Shown here: positions 1-11,610 of the stretch, piece by piece
Layout of the letters: every line of letters begins with the position of its first letter
Numbering within the stretch: position 1 is the first letter of the stretch
NCBI RefSeq assembly: GCF_025399195.1
Contig: NW_026252104.1
Location: 186,001-250,000, forward strand
Direction of reading: 5' to 3'
Source of the DNA: Umbelopsis ramanniana AG
Taxonomy: Eukaryota > Mucoromycota > Umbelopsidomycetes > Umbelopsidales > Umbelopsidaceae
DNA length: 64,000 bases
Notes under the pieces: model-generated
Databases searched by the model: none
What the model was told of the DNA's origin: nothing
What the model saw: the letters and a program-made list of their open reading frames with translations, nothing else
Program-made: the position numbers and the translations under genes

Positions 1-178
1 GCTGAGAAAGAAACAAACCTAGCGTAATAATTGTAGTGTAGTGCATAGCATAGATTGATTACAGCAATATTTGTACAATTTTGTTTATATATCAGACGAT
101 TCGGAAGGAAATCGTTACACCTTCACTACTGTACAACTGACTGGTAACATATTAAGTTATATACGGCGACATTCCCTA

Positions 179-2114
179 TTAAATGTTGGATATTGGTGAT
201 GCAGTATAATCGTTTGGGTACGAGACTTGCAGTATATCGTTTGGAACAAAGCGCAACTGGTAAATGTCAAAATGGCTAAAGTATTGGCCAATACACAGGT
301 TACTGCATAATTGTTCTGCTACCTCCATATTTCTTCGAATGTCGCATAGGCCTGGCCGGAAATCTAATGTTTCAATTTGCGTACTTTCAAGGAAGACCTT
401 GTGTATCGTGGTAGGTTGATCAAAGTCGTTGTCATAGTCTACGGAAACGAATGGACAAAGATGGTTGTGAGCAAGATGGGTGAGGTAATACACAATCTTA
501 TGGTATGGATCGATTCAACTTACTTAGCTCCCATCCAATAACAACTCCACATGGGCCATTGGATCCCTTTACAATGATAGTTCCCACTGGCCATACGTGA
601 TGTTCTGCAACATGGTCATAGATCCTGGGTTTTCTTTTGAGTTTTTTCTTTTCAGAAGAAAGAAGACCATTTAGTTTGTTGGCACGAGAGACCCAAGGGG
701 ATATTAAGTTGATGTCTTCTGGATGATATTGTACCGCAATCTTGATGCAAAAGTCTTCCAGTTGAAGACGGGACGGTGGGTAGCTGAGAGCCATTTGCAG
801 GGAAGTGGAATACCTTGTGAGCATTAAATTGAGACGTATGTAATCATCACGGCCACGGATTTGAGTATTTGCGTCAGCATTCATGATATTTCGCATACAC
901 CGCGCATAAATTTCATTCGGTGTCATGCCTGGCCCTGCATTGATCCGAACAGCCACGCCATATCGGAGGATCAACTGATTTTCGCATTGTTCTTGGGTAA
1001 AGATGCATTTTTTGTAAGTATCCTCTATGTCTTCGATGCTGATTGCATCTCGTGCTTTGAGGTCTCTTACACATTGGAAAAGGTCGATGAACATTTGTCG
1101 TTCTGTACTTGGCTCTGTGTGCCGAACGACCACATGCCCAGGAAAACTCATAATATCGACTCCTAAAATATTCGTAGCATGAGCAATAGCTTGGAAAACC
1201 GCTGCCAGAGATAACGGAATGCCTCTCCTATGTCGGAGAACCGAATGTATCAAGCTGTTCTGGATGTCATAGTAAATGTCAGCAGCTCCGAATCCCTTCT
1301 CCAAATGAAGGAACTGCACGAGACGCTGCACTTTCTCAAATTCATTCACGGTCGGTGTACTCAAATAGCCTTCTTCAAATTGCTTGGCGAGCGACACGAT
1401 TTGGTTATGAACGTCCATATCATTCACAGGGTCTATGGCATTGGCTAATACAGCCATGCCGACATAGGTCGGCGCAGTTGGCGGTGGTCCATTTGTTCCT
1501 GCTCCAAGCCTAGGTTGCGTGCGCCAGAAGTCATCAGCCAGCCGTTTCTTGATACGATGGATAATCCGTCCAGCATAGTATCTCTCGGTAATGGATGACT
1601 GCACAACAGGACATAGAGGTGTGATTCGTTAGTGAGTTACAAATTGTTGAACAACAAATCTTTTTAATAAATGTTACGCATACCTCTTCTTTATTGTTGT
1701 AAATAGAGGTCAAGACATCCAATGCCTTGGTACGATATTCGTCTGCTAAGAGAATGATCTTGGCGCATTGTGTTTCTTCATTGTGAAGTATGTCTTGTAA
1801 AGTATGCTCTACAAACATATCGACTTGTATTCGCTCAATGAATTCCTTACGCCAGTTACAAGCCGGATCCGTCGGAATGGGCCATCGCTTCCATCTGCAT
1901 TCCAGTGCACGTTAGAAAAATAAGGTCATCAGCAGTAACTGTTGAGTATCAAAAGTCTATCTCGCCTTTCTGCAACGTGACGCTTCCACAATCTCGAGGA
2001 GTTGGCAGTGGAAGCAAACAGTCGACTTACGCCTATGCAATGAGTTAACGATACGACGTCTATTTGTTCAAAGATGGTGTACAATATGTTCTCGATATGT
2101 AATGGTGATGGCAT
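179..2114 (-). CDS. FBXO21-like F-box / SirB1 / YccV-domain protein
   Basis: Probable substrate receptor of an SCF ubiquitin ligase. The start ATG is at 2114. The first exon carries an F-box-like helix (LHIENILYTIFEQIDVVSLTHC). After an intron comes a linker (about 1698-1890). A long exon (about 524-1608) then holds a SirB1/transglutaminase-like region, with RRGIPLSLAAVFQAIA and FPGHVVVR resembling human FBXO21 'RRTGIPISMSLLYLTIA' and 'FPSHFLLR'. The C-terminus is YccV/hemimethylated-DNA-binding-like: VWPVGTIIVKGSNGPCGVVI, then IGQYFSHFD...FVPNDILQVSYPNDY matching the FBXO21 tail. Four exons, roughly 570 aa. The last splice is uncertain: a donor at 523 paired with an acceptor at 439 keeps frame but skips residues (LCPFVSVDYDND) that look like the YccV 'QPFYNVLVEDG' strand. 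Domain order is seen; the ligase role is family knowledge. Confidence 0.82.
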
Positions 2115-2275
2115 AGATTCAACACTGAATGTAAAAAAAATGGAGTCTACTGGGAAAAAAAATAAAACGGTATAGAGTTTTTATGGTACGCGGGCTCTAT
2201 GGAGAGTCCCAAGAACAAATATCATAAAACAAGTGAATTACAACACTGTTTTTTTTTCACCAAATCCCCTCTAAT

Positions 2276-3518
2276 CTATTTGGTACGAGTAGTTCTCTTT
2301 CTAGTCTTGGGAGACTGCTTAGGGCTGGAAGCCTTCTTGAGATGCTGCTCAGGGATCCAAGATTCGTCAAGAACCAAGTTACCAGACTCGTCACGGTGCT
2401 TAACAGGAGCAGCCTTTTCGGCAGTCTTCTTGCTCTTCTTTGATTTCTTTCCAGCGGAACCGAAGAAAGCTTGTTGGATGATATAACCAACACCAGCAAG
2501 AATAGCAGCCAAAACAGCATAAAGGAAGAGACTGATTGCAAAACAAATAGCTTATTAGTATCAATCATTGTGGGGTAGTATCAAAAATTTCGACCAAGTA
2601 CTCACAGTTGAACATCGAAGATAGAGTGTTCGGGGTCAGTGACAGTGACAGTTCCGTTATAAGCAATACCGCGAAGAGGAGTCTTGTTCTATTACAAGTG
2701 TTTGATTAGTCGATATTGACGACGTACACTAACATCGTCTGCAGTGACTTACCGAGTCAGAAAAGTCGATGATAACAGTCAGGCCAAGATCTTGGGGAGC
2801 AAACTCAGAATGGAACTGGTAGGGGATAGCAACCTTTTGCTTGGCAGGAATGGTAAGATCGTACTTGTAGACGGAGAGCTACAAAAGTGAATAGCAAAGG
2901 TGAGTAAGGTCTTCATTATGCCGAGATTTCTACTCGGTTTCTTCATCACAGAATCCAGAACAAAAGTACATACGTTGCGGACGATGGTAGAAAAGTCATC
3001 AGCCTTAACAAGAGCACCAGAGATGTAGTTGACGGTGTAAGTTTCATCAGCTTGGTTGTCAAAGTAGACGTTAAGCTTGTTCTTATGGCCGTTTACGATA
3101 ACTATTTTTCAAAAAAGAAGGGTATGCTTGAATTAAATACTTGATTCGCGATCTGTAGACACACCACTAGATATTGCGACTCTTCTATACTTACTTCCAA
3201 AGGGATTGTTGGGAAATTCTCCATAAATATCGATTGCACCAACATCAGCCTCTTTGCCTGCATCTTGTGCGAAGACTAGACGAAAGGCGCGATTATAGGT
3301 TAGTAAAACGTATACAATACTCGGTTAGAAGAGATGCAACTAAGCAAGCGTAGATCATAGTTTTGGATGGATCACGATTATGCATCTGGGGCAGATGAAC
3401 GGGCCGGATGCCATCCAGCAACTAATACTGGCGCCCACTCGACTAAAGATCTCAACTTACCAGTAGCGACTAGAAGGAAGATAGCCAGAAGAGATGACCA
3501 GAGTTGTACTTTTGCCAT
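2276..3518 (-). CDS. Translocon-associated protein subunit alpha (TRAP-alpha/SSR1-like)
   Basis: Single-pass ER membrane protein of the TRAP complex beside the Sec61 channel, where it helps nascent chains insert. It starts at 3518 with a signal peptide (MAKVQLWSSLLAIFLLVATG). Short lumenal exons follow, including VFAQDAGKEADVGAIDIYG, ETYTVNYISGALVKADDF and KVAIPYQFHSEFAPQDLGL. The last exon has the membrane helix (LFLYAVLAAILAGVGYIIQQ) and a lysine-rich cytosolic tail (GKKSKKSKKTAEK), ending at 2276. About 245 aa over six or more exons, somewhat shorter than the animal protein, which carries an acidic N-terminal stretch. Topology and order match the family. Next gene upstream is on the divergent side of no other gene; the neighbour at 3747 is tandem. 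Confidence 0.86.
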
Positions 3519-3746
3519 TGCCAAAACCAAAAAATTATATGAACACGAAAACAAACAGCGAGATAAACTATGAGAGTTCGTAGGGAAGATGTACGAGCGG
3601 AACTTTTATTTTGCGCTTGCGGCGGTGACCCCATTGGTGCCAGCACGACGAACTGAGAACCAAAAAAAAAAAATTGGTGGAAGAAAAAAGTTGAATATTT
3701 ACATGATAGTGTGTGATAAGGGTGAAAAATGATACATAATATATAA

Positions 3747-4744
3747 CTATTCAAATCGGATAGTGCGCTTAGAGAGTCGCGTACGATGCTTCCAAGCTTG
3801 TCGATATTGATAAGACGAAGTCATAGTAATGCTTTTTGTAAACGCGGCTGTGACGAGTATGACGGAAAAAAGAGTTCTACAGTACCGAACCAAAGTAGCC
3901 AATGTACGTGTATCACTGCGGTGATCGGGCTTGATCTGTGCTTTGGATGATAGGAGCATGGAGATGAATGCATGTATGGCCAGCCCGACAAATTCCATCA
4001 TGGTGTTAAAATCCAAAGTGGTGTCATCGTCCATATTTTCGCTCGCCAATAGATGATCTAAGCTCGCTGACCGAACACTGGTTGGATACTCGGCTTGAAA
4101 TGTGATTTTTTCAACGTGGGTATCAAATCGCACCAAGTTGGTAGTGGAGGGCGACGGGCTCAAAGATTTAGTTAGGCGTGTTTTAGTATGGTTAAAGCTT
4201 GTAGAGCTTGTTTTAAGCGCAGGCTTCAAACCAGGCGTAGAAAATCGACGATCGCTGTGATCTAATAACACGCCTTGAGAACGAGCACATCGTTCTTGAA
4301 ATTCCGTGTCGTTTTCACATTCGGAACAGTACAATGGTCCGAGCAACCAAGTGATATCAGAATCTTTTTGCCTAAAAATTGTACACCAAATAAATCAATA
4401 TCGCTTTGTCAGACGAATATGGCAGCCCAAAAGCGGGGAGAGACAGTAAGCTTTGCCACGATGCCTTACCAATTTAAATCGGACGGATTGACTCTTTTGT
4501 TATTTTTACCGAGGCGATCAGTCGATAGCATAGACATTTGTCGCCAGAGGGCATTTTGATATCTTATCAAGCGAGTGTGCTCGGTTTTTAGGCGACGATA
4601 TTGATCTCGACCAGACGTCAAAGGTAGTTCATGTAAGTTTTGCTGAATCCGTAATAGCTGTCGATGATTTTGACTGTAAGCTAGATTTAAATCTGAGACG
4701 TTCCAGGAATGAGAAAGATAGTCGACTGATATCTGAGGTTTCAT
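3747..4744 (-). CDS. Unrecognised protein, two hydrophobic C-terminal helices
   Basis: Two exons, about 300 aa. The first (ATG at 4744) has a helical, Gln/Arg-rich region (NHRQLLRIQQNLHELPL, LIRYQNALWRQMSML). The intron starts at a GTAAGG donor near 4463 and ends at a TTTTTAG acceptor near 4370; the junction restores a Trp codon and the frame runs to a stop at 3747. The second exon has a CxxC pair (LYCSECEND), a Ser/Thr-rich disordered stretch, the segment NLVRFDTHVEKITF, and two hydrophobic helices (EFVGLAIHAFISMLLSS; TLFSVILVTAAFTKS). NLVRFD resembles the RVxF docking motif of PP1 regulatory subunits, but the preceding basic residue is missing. No known family recognised. It may be anchored to a membrane by the C-terminal helices. 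Confidence 0.6.
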
Positions 4745-5757
4745 TTGAAGAGAGAGAGATGGGGAGAGAGAAGAAGGAGATAAATTGACTGAGGGATGGA
4801 AACCAAAAAAAAATAATTGAGGTCAGTTTATAATAGTGCTAAATCTCTCACGTTTGAGTACAGCTAACAAGCTGAATAGATACGAAGGATTATTTATAAT
4901 TTTATTATATGCAGTCAGAGTGTGTGTGGGTCAATCTGCTTAACAATGGTGCGATAACCTGCTATGCAAAAAAAAAAAAAAATCATTATTATTATGCTGC
5001 TGAGAAAAGTCGGAACGGGCCGTGTTATGGACCAAGGCGTTCCAGGATAAAAACAGTAAAGGGTCGGGTCCGGATTTTGTGGCCATAAGGATTGCTTGTC
5101 ACTTTCAAGCAAAATTGTAAGATCGCCTTTCTGCATTGGGGGGTCTCGACCCATTCTGCGGCAACCCATTAGAGTTTGAAAAGCCCTTTAAATATATGAT
5201 GTGATTGTTTTAGGGCGGACGCGCGGTGATAAAGTACTGTAATTTGGTGAGGTTAGGTTGGATTTATGCCGATGAACCGTACTTTCGCAACCTGGCTGGT
5301 TTGACTGAGTAGGGGGAGAAAGGAATGCGGTCTGAATGAGGCATTCCGATATGCCATACCTAAACATCACAAGCAGAAGTAAAACTCACACACAAAAAAA
5401 AAAAACACGCAAGCAAGGCGCACGGTCGTCCAACGCAGGCATCCACGCACAAACGATGCCTGCCCAGACAATCCAAATTAAGCAAGCGCAATGCACACAA
5501 ACACTTGCAATATTGAGATTCAGTCTTCATGCTATCTTTGGGAATCTCTCCATCGATACCCAGCCAGCGGGGTGAATACCCACAAGTAAACCCTCTCCGA
5601 TACCACGCTTTACTATGCTATCCCCCCCCCAATCTCGTTGCATTGGGTAGGCAGTACAAACATGACAATGTTCTTATTTGTTTGTGATCGCAAATGATAC
5701 GAACATACTTCATCATGACACACTTTGAATGTTACAATAACAGATAAGCAAAAGCTA
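4745..5757. other. Intergenic region upstream of the two-helix gene
   Basis: About 1 kb with no supportable gene. It holds a GA-rich tract just above the ATG at 4744 (pyrimidine-rich on the coding strand, a common fungal leader), A-runs near 4970 and 5395, a C-run near 5626, and the 3' end of the SYLF-SH3 gene. Short reading frames here have no protein-like pattern. Confidence 0.5.
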
Positions 5758-7469
5758 TCAATATAAGTCTACAAAGTTGGCGGGGAACTGTTGAATAGAA
5801 AAAAACGTTATCAGTGTTTGGGAGTACACCATTCAAGAACTTGTTCTTTTTGAGCATGTGTGGAAAACACATGTGAAAATGTTTAAGGATAAGCTTATTA
5901 TTACTTACTGTTCCTTCACGGTCGCCGATACGACCTGTCCACCAGTCATTTTGACTCGATGTCCTCTTCACGATATGGATGATATCCCCCCTCTTAAAGC
6001 TTAGGTCTCCTTTCTGTTCCCCCGCAAAGTCGTACATTGCTCTAGCAGAATTCTTTTCTCGCGGTGCTTTATCCAATCCAGGATATGCTGAGTCACTGCG
6101 CGGTGTTGTACCTTGATATGACTGCTGACGTGGAACAAATCGCTCACCACGAGAATTGGAATCTTCGTATTGATCTCCATACACTGGTTGGTCATTATAC
6201 ATAGTGGACGATCCGCCGAATTTTGCATCTAAAGCTCTGTACAGAACCTGCGCCTGTTCAGGTGGTGGTATGCTTCCATTTAGTAGCTGCTTGGCTGTCA
6301 CTTCCTGCCGGTACATTTTGACGTTATCCGGGTGTCTTGTTATGATAACCGATCCTTCCAAGCTTACCCCTGGGAAATATATATAAAAAAGTAGGCATAA
6401 ACAATTAGCGTTTTTTACTTCATGACGTTTGCTTCTACGGGCATATACCTGCGAAGAGTCCTTTCGTCTTGGAATAACTGTATATCGCCGCAACTTGAGT
6501 GAGAGCTGCCACTCCGGCGGCTTCCGCATTTCGCCCGACTGGTCCTACTGCCACTGCATGTATAACAAAAAAATATGTAAACAGAAATTTAACATTGCCT
6601 TGTGATGATAAAAAAAAATGGCAGTAATCATGGGGACATGCCTATCCACTGGATATCTACCTGACAGATTTCCGCCCAACGTGATGTTGCCACTCTGACT
6701 GAACGCCTTGACAGCTTCCTACATTATCCGTGAGCGTTTTGACTCATGTGTCAGCTCAAATTTCGTAAACTTGCTCACTTTGGTGTTTAAAACTATGACA
6801 AATTCTGTCAATTCCGCACCTATCGAATCCCGTACAATATTTGTTAGATAGTTAACTTAGATATGATCAACGGCGCCAACCCCCTTACCGATTTGCCCTC
6901 CAAATCCGGCTCCAAGTGTACCGATGGCAGACGGAGCTGACCAACCTATACGATATCAGGTGTTAAATGACATATGACTAGCTAATAACACAGTATGAAG
7001 CTGATGTCGAAACTCAACTGCCATCAGGAAGCCTAAAAGTGCGGGAGGAGATAGGCCGGTGAGTTGATTGTGGAGGCTGCGTGGTGGTCAATTTACTCAA
7101 CAAATGTACCTAGCAATCACCAATCCTGATCCTGCTCGCCCCGAAAAGATGAAGCCTGCTTTAAGCACAGTAAAGATAGCTAATCCCTTTGCCTTGGATA
7201 GTATGGTGGGTGGTATTATAACATCCAGTCCTTCACCTGGATCTGTTTTTGGGTCGCGTGATTTAGCTACGCAAGGACTTGGCAACCACACAATGAAATA
7301 TTTCTTGGCTTAAGCCACGTCAACCCACCTATGAAAGAATTGAGGATCGAAGCAGCTTTCCGGCATTCGCCTAATGTTCTGATTGAGTGATCATTGTGAT
7401 ATGTAATGCATCATGTTGGTGATCCACAAATATACCTGCTAAGCTAGACGGCAGAGGTGAGGTAACCAT
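5758..7469 (-). CDS. SYLF (DUF500) and SH3 domain protein, Ysc84/SH3YL1-like
   Basis: Cortical actin-patch/endocytosis protein that binds lipid through its SYLF domain and proline-rich partners through SH3. The start at 7469 gives MVTSPLPSSLA, like the family opening 'NPLPSSL'. Next come CRKAASILNSFIG (exon near 7322-7375), then GLDVIIPPTILSKAKGLAIF and RAGSGLVIARY, which are SYLF signatures. Near 6380 GVSLEGSVIITRHPDN and VTAKQLLNGSIPPP close the SYLF domain. A short disordered linker leads to SH3: ARAMYDFAGEQKGDLSFKRG, NDWWTGRIGDREGTV, and a final exon FPANFVDLY ending at 5758. Many short introns. Order and motifs match the fungal Lsb3/Lsb4 (Ysc84) family; role is family knowledge. Confidence 0.9.
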
Positions 7470-7924
7470 GTTGAAGAAAGAGGTATGCGTGCAAAATATC
7501 AAAAAGGTTGAAAGACGAGGGAAAGAAAAGCAAAATATCGACTTTCAGTTTTATCTGAAACCTTTTGGATTGAGATATAATTTTAAACGGAAAACCCTTC
7601 GTATAAGCCCTTTTTCCAAGGCTCCCCATTGCTTCTCTTGGCGCATTACATTCAAAATCTTGTCAGCCTTTATGTCCAGAGTAATGAGTGATCGTTGCTA
7701 GAATAATTTGTTTCTTTTTTTGAATGACAGGTAAGGTTTTCCCCACACACAGGCTAAATGTTTGCTTTGAAGTATCCTCGGACATTGGTAGGCGGCTGAT
7801 GAAATTTCAACCCCAAAAATCATCCTCGGGTTAACTTAACCCTCGTAAGCTAAGCTCCGACTTTAACTGAACAAGTGAGAGCTCAAAAGGGTCCAAGCTC
7901 TTTTTACTTATTTCTAAGTTCCAA
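7470..7924. other. Divergent promoter region, SYLF-SH3 / LTA4H
   Basis: 455 bp between the start codons of two divergently transcribed genes. It presumably carries both promoters. I see no certain element. Confidence 0.4.
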
Positions 7925-10492
7925 ATGTGTTCAGGGCATCCAACCATTCGAGAACCTAACACTCTCGCTAATATAAATGAAGTCAAAGTCAAGCATATAC
8001 ACTTGGATCTCACTGTCGATTTCGTACAGAGGCTACTGGGTGGCCATGCCACCCTCACTTTTGAACCATTGCAGGATCAAGTTGAAAATGTCGTGCTGGA
8101 CACTTCATTCCTCAATATTGACGCCGTAGAAATGAACTCTAAGCCACTAGACGTAAGTAACTTCATTGAAAATTGTCTCACGGTCTAATTTGTGCGACAA
8201 TACCTTCATTATGTATTCTTTTTTAATATAACGTTCTCGCGTTTTATGCATCGTCTAGTTCCACTTGGCTGAACGCCATCCAGCCTTTGGTTCGGCTCTG
8301 CACATCAAGTTAGCTGAGCCGATCCAGCAGTCGTCCAATTTCGATATCACCATCAAGTATACAACTACTGACAGATGCACTGCCTTGCAATTTCTTGAGC
8401 CAGAGTAAGCAAGCTTCCGCCGTGCTTTGTGACATTTTGATTTTCACGTTGTTTATTTTGGTTTTTTTTTTTCACAGGCAGACTGTGGGAAAGCAATTCC
8501 CATACTTATTCTCGCAATGCCAGGTATGTGGAGGTCAACAACCTCGATTAGTTTCAATCAATGTTCAGTGTTCTAATGTGCTAATCCTATCTTCTCTTTC
8601 TTGATCCACCTCAATGTGTATAATAGGCGGTAAGTTTTTTTTGTAGCGTTTGCTTGTTATCTCTGCGGCCGTACAATATGATAAATTTCGGAAGCTTATC
8701 TCTTTGAACAATGTCCGCTTGAAAATTAGATACACGCCCGATCGTTTGTGCCTTGCCAGGATTCACCTTCGGTTAAACTTACCTATTCTGCCAGCATTGC
8801 CTCGCCGCTGCCAGTTCTGATGTCAGCTATCAAGACAAGTGAAGAACCCTCTGCAGCCTCTACAGCTGGTCAGCCATGTTTCACTGTTTACAAGTTTGAA
8901 CAGCGCACTTCAATCCCCTCCTACCTGATCGCCATTGTTTCCGGTAATTTGGCGGGTCGTGAAATAGGTCCCCGTAGCACTGTTTGGTGCGAACCTGAGA
9001 TGGTGGATGCTGCTGCTTGGGAGTTTGCCGTAAGCTGTTTGACTTGATTTCAATGAATAATAGAAAGTGATTCATAGTTCCTGACGCATATTACCGTTAG
9101 GATACCGAAAAATTCATCGCTGCTGGTGAGGACATCTTGACATCGTATGAATGGGGACGTTACGATTTACTCGTACTGCCGCCTAGTTTCCCTTACGGCG
9201 GTATGGAGGTAAGTTTTTGGCTTCAGTACAGCGGAATTTAAGGTACAATCAAGGTGCATAAAGCTGACCGTCATGGACGTTACCTCTAGAACCCTTGCTT
9301 GTCGTTCGTCACACCAACACTTCTGGCTGGTGACAGAAGTTTGGTTGCTGTCGTGGCTCATGAGATCTCTCATAGTTGGACCGGTAATTTGGTAACAACC
9401 AAGTCTTGGGAACACTTTTGGCTGAATGAAGGATGGACTGTGTTTGTAGAGAGAAAGATTCTTGCCCGTCTCCAAGGTGAACCACAACGTCATTTCTCGG
9501 CTATCATAGGCTACAAAGCCTTGACCGACAGTGTGGAGCTTTTCGGTCATGATTCACCTGCAACTCTACTTAATCCCGACCTGACTGGGATTGATCCCGA
9601 TGATTATTTTAGCACAGTACCTTACGAAAAGGGATTCAACCTCCTATTCTACATTGAACAAGTTGTTGGTGGACCAGAGGTTTTCGAACCCTACATGAAG
9701 GCACACATTCGCCGTTTTGCCCACACTAGTATTACAACCTCGGACTGGAAATCGTATCTGTACGAGTACATGCAGCAGCAACATGGTGACGACATGGTCA
9801 GTAAGCTTGATAGCATTGACTGGTATCAATGGCTAAAGTGTCCAGGTATGCCCCCTGTGCCCCCCAAGTTTGATACGACTCTTGCCGAAGCATGCTATTC
9901 CCTGGCGACATGTTGGAAGGACGCTAAGGACCGTGGGGATTCCGAATACAATGGCACAGGCAAGGAAAAGTTTTCCGAATTTACATCGCTCCAGAAAGGT
10001 AAGCTGCAGAAAATGCAATGTAGTTTGTTTATCTTCTAGACCATTTTCCATCGGCTTAACCCATCTGTGATGCGCAGTGATGTTTTTGGAATCCTTGATG
10101 GAGGCAGCACCATTCCCACACGAACTTTTAGCGTCCCTTGATGCTTGCTATCAACTTACATCAGTTCGCAACTGCGAAATTCGGTTCCGATGGCAACGGT
10201 TATGTCTAAGCTCGGATTACGAACCGATATATCCTAGTGTCTGTGAACTTGTCACTGAACAAGGTCGTATGAAGTTCGTACGACCGCTTTATAGGTAAGA
10301 TTTACAACCTTGGTCTGTTCTGTAAGACAAGAGGCTTGAGAATAACATGTGCATTTATTTCCATGTAGATATCTTAATCAAGCAAAGAACGGATCGGAGC
10401 TGGCTAAATCTACTTATCTCGCAAATAAGAGCTTCTATCATCCTATTGCCGCTATGCTCATTGAGAAAGACATTGGCATTGCGCCTATGTAG
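7925..10492 (+). CDS. Leukotriene A4 hydrolase-type zinc aminopeptidase (M1 family)
   Basis: Cytosolic M1 metallo-aminopeptidase; the animal enzyme also opens leukotriene A4 and the fungal ones are mainly aminopeptidases/epoxide hydrolases. The substrate-binding loop FPYGGMEN is split by an intron. The zinc site is [12 protein letters not shown] with the third ligand in [28 protein letters not shown] supplies the catalytic Tyr region, and [12 protein letters not shown] near the end carries the Arg/Lys that hold the substrate carboxylate. The alpha-helical C-terminal domain is present to the stop at 10490-10492. About 620 aa, usual length. The start at 7925 places '[13 protein letters not shown]' where the family begins. 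At least ten exons; a putative 3-nt exon (8627-8629) is needed to give the conserved QCQ-A-IHARS. Confidence 0.93.
8627..8629 (+). other. Putative 3-nt microexon (GCG, Ala) in the LTA4H gene
   Basis: The upstream exon ends in phase 0 at CAG (8523), giving ...FSQCQ, and the downstream exon starts at 8730 with [11 protein letters not shown]. The family has an Ala between them (human QCQAIHCR). Within the 206-nt gap sits an acceptor (TATAATAG), the triplet GCG, then a strong donor GTAAGT. Using both gives introns of 103 and 100 nt and restores the missing Ala without changing frame. The alternative is a single 206-nt intron with loss of one conserved residue. Confidence 0.7.
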
Positions 10493-10759
10493 TTTTTGCA
10501 TTTGATGATGCATAACATAATTAGCTAAAAGTAATTTCTAGACGTATTTCTTTTCTGGATAACAGCTTTATATCACTCAACAGTATCTTAACATGAACGG
10601 TTTCTCTTATATCTCGAAAACAAGCGTTTATTCCATGTAAATCGCTGAGGGAATATAGACATGGTCGCTAATGAAACCAGCGAAAGGAATTGGTGGTAGT
10701 CAAAAGCAGAATGCCATAGATAGCCGTGTGTGTTTTTGTTTCATTGAAACCATGCGCCT

Positions 10760-11610
10760 TTACAGCTTTGCTTTTGTGATGGCAGCGACTTCCTTTTCAT
10801 TTTGCTTCAAAAACTCTAAGGCTCTCTGCAATAAGAAATAGTTTTTGTTACGATGAGCGGCGTGCGTTGAGGGAGCACAAAAAAATCATATCTGCCCAAA
10901 ATAGTAATGAATATGCTTACTTCTTGACCTCCCGTTTTGTTAAATACCTCTTCCAGCTTTTGCGCCAGCATCAAGTCGCCTCTGACTTTGATCTTGCCAG
11001 ACATGTAAGCGCGCACGCCAGTCAAGCTGAGGGCATGGCACTGTCAGCCAATGTTTGGATACCTTTCATTGAGTATTCAATGCTCACTTACCCGCCGGTG
11101 ACAAAGTTGACGAGGTCGCTGTCATCAATGGTAATGCGAACGGTGCGTGCTCTGGCAGCTTTGGCCTTTTCCTTGGCCATTTCGGCATCCATGGTTATGA
11201 TTGGCTCGACCTGATTACCTGCATATCAAAAAAACAAAATTATGAGATTCGCGGAAAACTGTGGGGTAGCTGAGTTTCCCAGGATGGGCAAACGAACCTT
11301 GGAAGAGCAAACACCTAGATGGGGAATTTCCAAAGCCTAGTATTAGCAAAATCAATGCGTTCGGGTGTATCTTACGTAGCTCAAAACTTACCACTTGGCC
11401 TGGGGCTTCTTCCTCTTATTAACAGTAATTACGAAGAGGCCTTTAATGTTTGGCCACAAGGACTGATCTGGAGTTGGAATGCTCATTTCAGCTACTATTG
11501 AGGTGCCGACTGGTTGCTTTCATTACCGCAATCTTACCGTCTGCCAATTGGCGTTGGAGTTCAGGCATGAACATGCTTGAAAGCAGTTTAGAATTAGGTG
11601 AAGACGCCAT
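10760..11610 (-). CDS. SCP2-domain protein with peroxisomal PTS1 (AKL)
   Basis: Sterol-carrier/nonspecific lipid-transfer protein, probably peroxisomal. Exons join to a protein of about 165 aa. The N-terminus is MASSPNSKLLSSMFMPEL; SLWPNIKGLFVITVN and VRITIDDSDLVNFVTGG precede RAYMSGKIKVRGDLMLAQKL, the classic SCP2 fingerprint (compare 'FMQGKLKVKGNMMLATKL'). The C-terminus is AITKAKL-stop, a type 1 peroxisome targeting signal. One internal exon is only 17 nt (11298-11314). An acyl-CoA oxidase with the same C-terminal AKL lies 2 kb away on the same strand. In Candida, SCP2-type proteins accompany peroxisomal oxidases, so a shared beta-oxidation role is a fair inference. Confidence 0.85.
11298..11314 (-). 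other. 17-nt microexon in the SCP2 gene
   Basis: Flanked by an acceptor (CATCTAG) and a donor (GTTCGT). Joining it between ...KPQAKW and GNQVEPIITM keeps frame and supplies the residues CLLFQ. Skipping it breaks the frame. Confidence 0.65.
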
